Part shown: positions 6,986-8,869 of the stretch, one piece after another
Layout: each line of letters begins with the position of its first letter
Numbering within the stretch: position 1 is the stretch's first letter
DNA from: Chloroflexota bacterium
GTDB lineage: Bacteria; Chloroflexota; Anaerolineae; Promineifilales; Promineifilaceae
Assembly: GCA_020353135.1 (NCBI GenBank)
Contig: CP070688.1
Span: forward strand, 3,855,140 to 3,864,008
Direction of reading: 5' to 3'
DNA: 8,869 nt
Made by a program: the position numbers and the translations under genes
Notes under the pieces: model-generated
The model's database searches: none
Seen by the model: only the letters and a program-made list of their open reading frames with translations
Told to the model about the DNA's origin: nothing

Positions 6986-8449
6986 GTGGGCAGGCAAGTA
7001 AGATTAACACTCTTAGACGACGGGGCTGCGCCCTTGTCGCGCCAGGTATATGAGCAGCTGCGGGACCAGATCCTGGCCGGAGAATTACCGCCGGGAACGC
7101 GTCTGCCGGCCAGCCGGCGCCTGGCGACCGATTATGCATTGGCCCGGGTGACGGTCAGCGCCGCCTACGAACAGTTGCAGGCCGAAGGGTACGTGGCGGC
7201 CCGGGTTGGCGCCGGTACTTTCGTAACTCACGATCTACCCCAAGATACTGACCAGGTGGGAGAGACTTATTCGCCAGCCCTTTCGCATTGGGGGGAGCGG
7301 GTTATGGTCGCTGGGCGGCCGACGCCTGAACCCAGCCCTGCGAGCCGTCCGGCGATCGATTTTGGATTCGGCCGTTCTTTTCCGCATATTTTCCCGTACG
7401 ACATCTGGCGCCGGCTGCTGGCCCGTTACCTGAGCACCGACGACACCATGTTGTCCCGCTACGGCTCGTCGGCCGGCTTCAACCCCTTGCGCGAAGCGGT
7501 GGCCGATTATGTCGGCCGGTTGCGTGGTGTGCGCTGCACAGCCCAACAGGTGGTCATCGTCAGCGGCATGCAGCAGGCGCTAGACATCCTGGCCCGCCTG
7601 CTGCTGAATGAAGAGGACGAGATCCTGGTCGAGACGCCCGGATACAGGGGCGCCTTTGATCTGTTCCGCACCTTTGGCGCCCGGCTAAGACCATTGGCGG
7701 TTGACGACGAGGGATTTCCGGTGGAGCGCATCACGCACGACAGCCGGGCTCGCTTCGCCTTCGTGACGCCTTCGAACCAGTTTCCACGGGGCGGGACCAT
7801 GCCCCTCGGCCGGCGGCTGGCTCTGTTGCGCTGGGCCCAGGCCAACGACGCCCTGGTCTTTGAAGACGACTACGACGGCGAGCTGCGTTATAGTAGCCAC
7901 CCGGTAGCGGCTCTCCAGGGGCTGGACCAGGGCGGCCGGGTTGTCTACTTGGGCACTTTCTCAAAGGTCCTGTTCCCGGCCCTGCGGCTGGGCTACGTCG
8001 TGCTACCTTCCGCCTTGCTTCCCGCGTTCTTGCGAGCCAAGGAGCTGGTCGATCGGGGCGCGCCGACGCTGACCCAGGCGGCGGTGGCCGATTTCATCGC
8101 CGAAGGGCATTTTGAGCGCCATTTGCGGCGTTTGCGCCGCGAGTATGGCCAGCGGCGGCGTATCCTGGCCCTAGCCCTGCAAGAACGGCTGGCCGGCCGG
8201 GTGCGTTTTTCGGCCGTCGAGGCTGGTTTGCATGTGATGTTGCTTTTGGCGCCGGGCACTGATGAAGAGCGCGTCGTGCGCGAGTCGGCCGCGGCCGGGG
8301 TGGGCGTCTATCCGGGCGCGCCTTATCATCTGGAGCGGCCAGCCGAGGCCTCGATATTGCTCGGGTTCAGCGGTTTGAGCGAGGATGAAATTATCGTCGG
8401 AGTGGAGAAGCTGGCTGCCGTAGTGCGGGGTCAAGCCCGCCGCCCGTAA
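6986..8449 (+). CDS. MocR-type regulator (GntR winged helix fused to PLP aminotransferase fold)
   Basis: From GTG at 6986 the product has 487 residues, normal for the MocR/PdxR/GabR group. Residues about 13-80 form a GntR winged helix-turn-helix (PLSRQVYEQLRDQILAGELP, then TRLPASRRLA and GYVAARVGAGTFV). Residues about 124-480 form a fold-type I aminotransferase domain: SGMQQALD, TPSNQFPRGGTMPL, EDDYDGELRY (Asp294 and Tyr296 match cofactor-contacting positions of GabR) and TFSKVLFPALRLGY with predicted PLP lysine Lys327, spaced as in GabR. Such proteins sense PLP or amino-compound ligands; many control vitamin B6, GABA or taurine genes, but no such enzyme gene is nearby. The frame stays open to a GTG at 6866, but that extension encodes a repeat and pyrimidine tract; GAGGA (6971-6975) supports the 6986 start. 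Divergent from the TetR gene. Confidence 0.88.
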   Translation: MGRQVRLTLLDDGAAPLSRQVYEQLRDQILAGELPPGTRLPASRRLATDYALARVTVSAAYEQLQAEGYVAARVGAGTFVTHDLPQDTDQVGETYSPALSHWGERVMVAGRPTPEPSPASRPAIDFGFGRSFPHIFPYDIWRRLLARYLSTDDTMLSRYGSSAGFNPLREAVADYVGRLRGVRCTAQQVVIVSGMQQALDILARLLLNEEDEILVETPGYRGAFDLFRTFGARLRPLAVDDEGFPVERITHDSRARFAFVTPSNQFPRGGTMPLGRRLALLRWAQANDALVFEDDYDGELRYSSHPVAALQGLDQGGRVVYLGTFSKVLFPALRLGYVVLPSALLPAFLRAKELVDRGAPTLTQAAVADFIAEGHFERHLRRLRREYGQRRRILALALQERLAGRVRFSAVEAGLHVMLLLAPGTDEERVVRESAAAGVGVYPGAPYHLERPAEASILLGFSGLSEDEIIVGVEKLAAVVRGQARRP

Positions 8450-8459
8450 GAGGTAGGAC

Positions 8460-8494
8460 GCGCCAAGCGTTGACGCTTCTCGACTGGCGCTTTT
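8460..8494 (+). terminator. Probable intrinsic terminator after the MocR-type gene
   Basis: GCGCCA (8460-8465) pairs with TGGCGC (8485-8490), enclosing a small inner hairpin AGCG-TTGA-CGCT (8466-8477) and a 7-nt unpaired stretch; TTTT follows directly (8491-8494). The stem is not continuous, so strength is uncertain, but position 11 nt after the stop codon fits. Confidence 0.5.
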
Positions 8495-8506
8495 CGCTTG
8501 ACGGGC

Positions 8507-8512
8507 TATAAT
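8507..8512 (+). promoter_or_regulatory. Putative -10 box of a promoter for tRNA-Val
   Basis: A perfect TATAAT lies about 100 bp before the tRNA. No good -35 is found at the proper distance (CTGGCG at 8484-8489 is poor, and TTGACG at 8498-8503 is only 3 bp away). Transcription from here would give a leader of about 90 nt to be removed by processing. Confidence 0.4.
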
Positions 8513-8609
8513 CTCGGCTGGACACTTGCCAACCTGGAAGTGTATCCTCAGGCGAGGCATCCACTGGCTGTTTGGTAACTGCCTTAGAGGGTTGTCTGTG
8601 GATCGAAAA

Positions 8610-8683
<74 letters not shown>

Positions 8684-8697
8684 CAATATACCGGCCG

Positions 8698-8720
8698 CAA
8701 AAACGAGTTGGTTTTGTTTT
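8698..8720 (+). terminator. Weak possible terminator after the tRNA
   Basis: CAAAA (8698-8702) can pair with TTTTG (8712-8716), and a TTTT run follows. The stem is AT-only apart from one pair, so it is weak; the tRNA transcript may instead continue into the next gene. Confidence 0.25.
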
Positions 8721-8766
8721 CGTATGGAAGAAGCACATTCAATTTTGAAGTCAGGAGAATAGCCTT

Positions 8767-8869
8767 ATGGCAAATGCAGCAGTGACCGCTAATGCAAATG
8801 GTGGCGGAGTGACAAGGCGCGAATTCCTCTATTACATTTGGGGCGCGTCTATGGCACTATACACCGCCC
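8767..8869 (+). CDS. N-terminal fragment, possibly a Rieske iron-sulfur protein (runs off window)
   Basis: Only 34 codons are visible. The ATG at 8767 follows AGGAG (8753-8757) with 9 nt spacing, a good ribosome site. The product starts with an Ala/Asn/Gly-rich stretch and then TRREFLYYIWGASMALYTA, a twin-arginine-like pair followed by the start of a hydrophobic segment. From memory this resembles the membrane-anchored start of Rieske 2Fe-2S proteins from Chloroflexota, which serve quinol-oxidising complexes. The Rieske cluster motifs would lie beyond the edge, so the function is a guess. The real existence of a gene here is well supported. Confidence 0.5.
   Translation, partial: MANAAVTANANGGGVTRREFLYYIWGASMALYTA

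Noticed and set aside
8498..8503. TTGACG as a -35 box before the tRNA
   Set aside because: It is only 3 bp from the TATAAT at 8507, far too close for a sigma-70 promoter.

Overview
The window looks like chromosomal DNA of a GC-rich bacterium, most likely a member of the Chloroflexota (Anaerolineae/Caldilineae-like). That guess rests on overall coding style, on the N-terminal sensor module of the kinase, and on a probable Rieske-protein start at the right edge. It is an inference by eye; no search was run. I see no mobile element, CRISPR array or phage gene.

Layout. Positions 1-3481 (minus strand) hold a two-gene operon: a pentapeptide-repeat protein fused to a two-helix K+-type channel (2474-3481), followed 14 nt later by a long sensor histidine kinase (1-2459, cut by the window edge). 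The kinase has two extracytoplasmic sensor modules, four membrane helices, a PAS domain and the start of the HisKA domain. A plausible sigma-70-type promoter for the pair lies at 3564-3592. Positions 3754-6131 (plus strand) hold a second two-gene unit: an amidohydrolase resembling 8-oxoguanine deaminase, then a protein with two intact NUDIX boxes in tandem. The two together suggest handling of oxidised guanine or damaged nucleotides. Positions 6201-8449 hold two divergent regulator genes: a TetR-family repressor (minus), whose promoter implies an almost leaderless mRNA, and a MocR-type GntR/aminotransferase regulator (plus). A repeat-bearing intergenic region lies between them. After a probable terminator comes tRNA-Val(TAC) at 8610-8683. 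At the right edge is the start of a gene that resembles a Chloroflexota Rieske-type iron-sulfur protein.

How it fits together. The left operon pairs a channel with a receptor kinase, so ion flux and phosphorelay signalling may be linked. The middle operon would combine nucleotide-pool cleaning (NUDIX) with deamination of the freed oxidised base. Targets of the two regulators are not visible; each could control itself, the other, or the NUDIX/deaminase unit. No single feature is clearly a new system. The channel/kinase pair and the oxidised-guanine cassette are the best leads.
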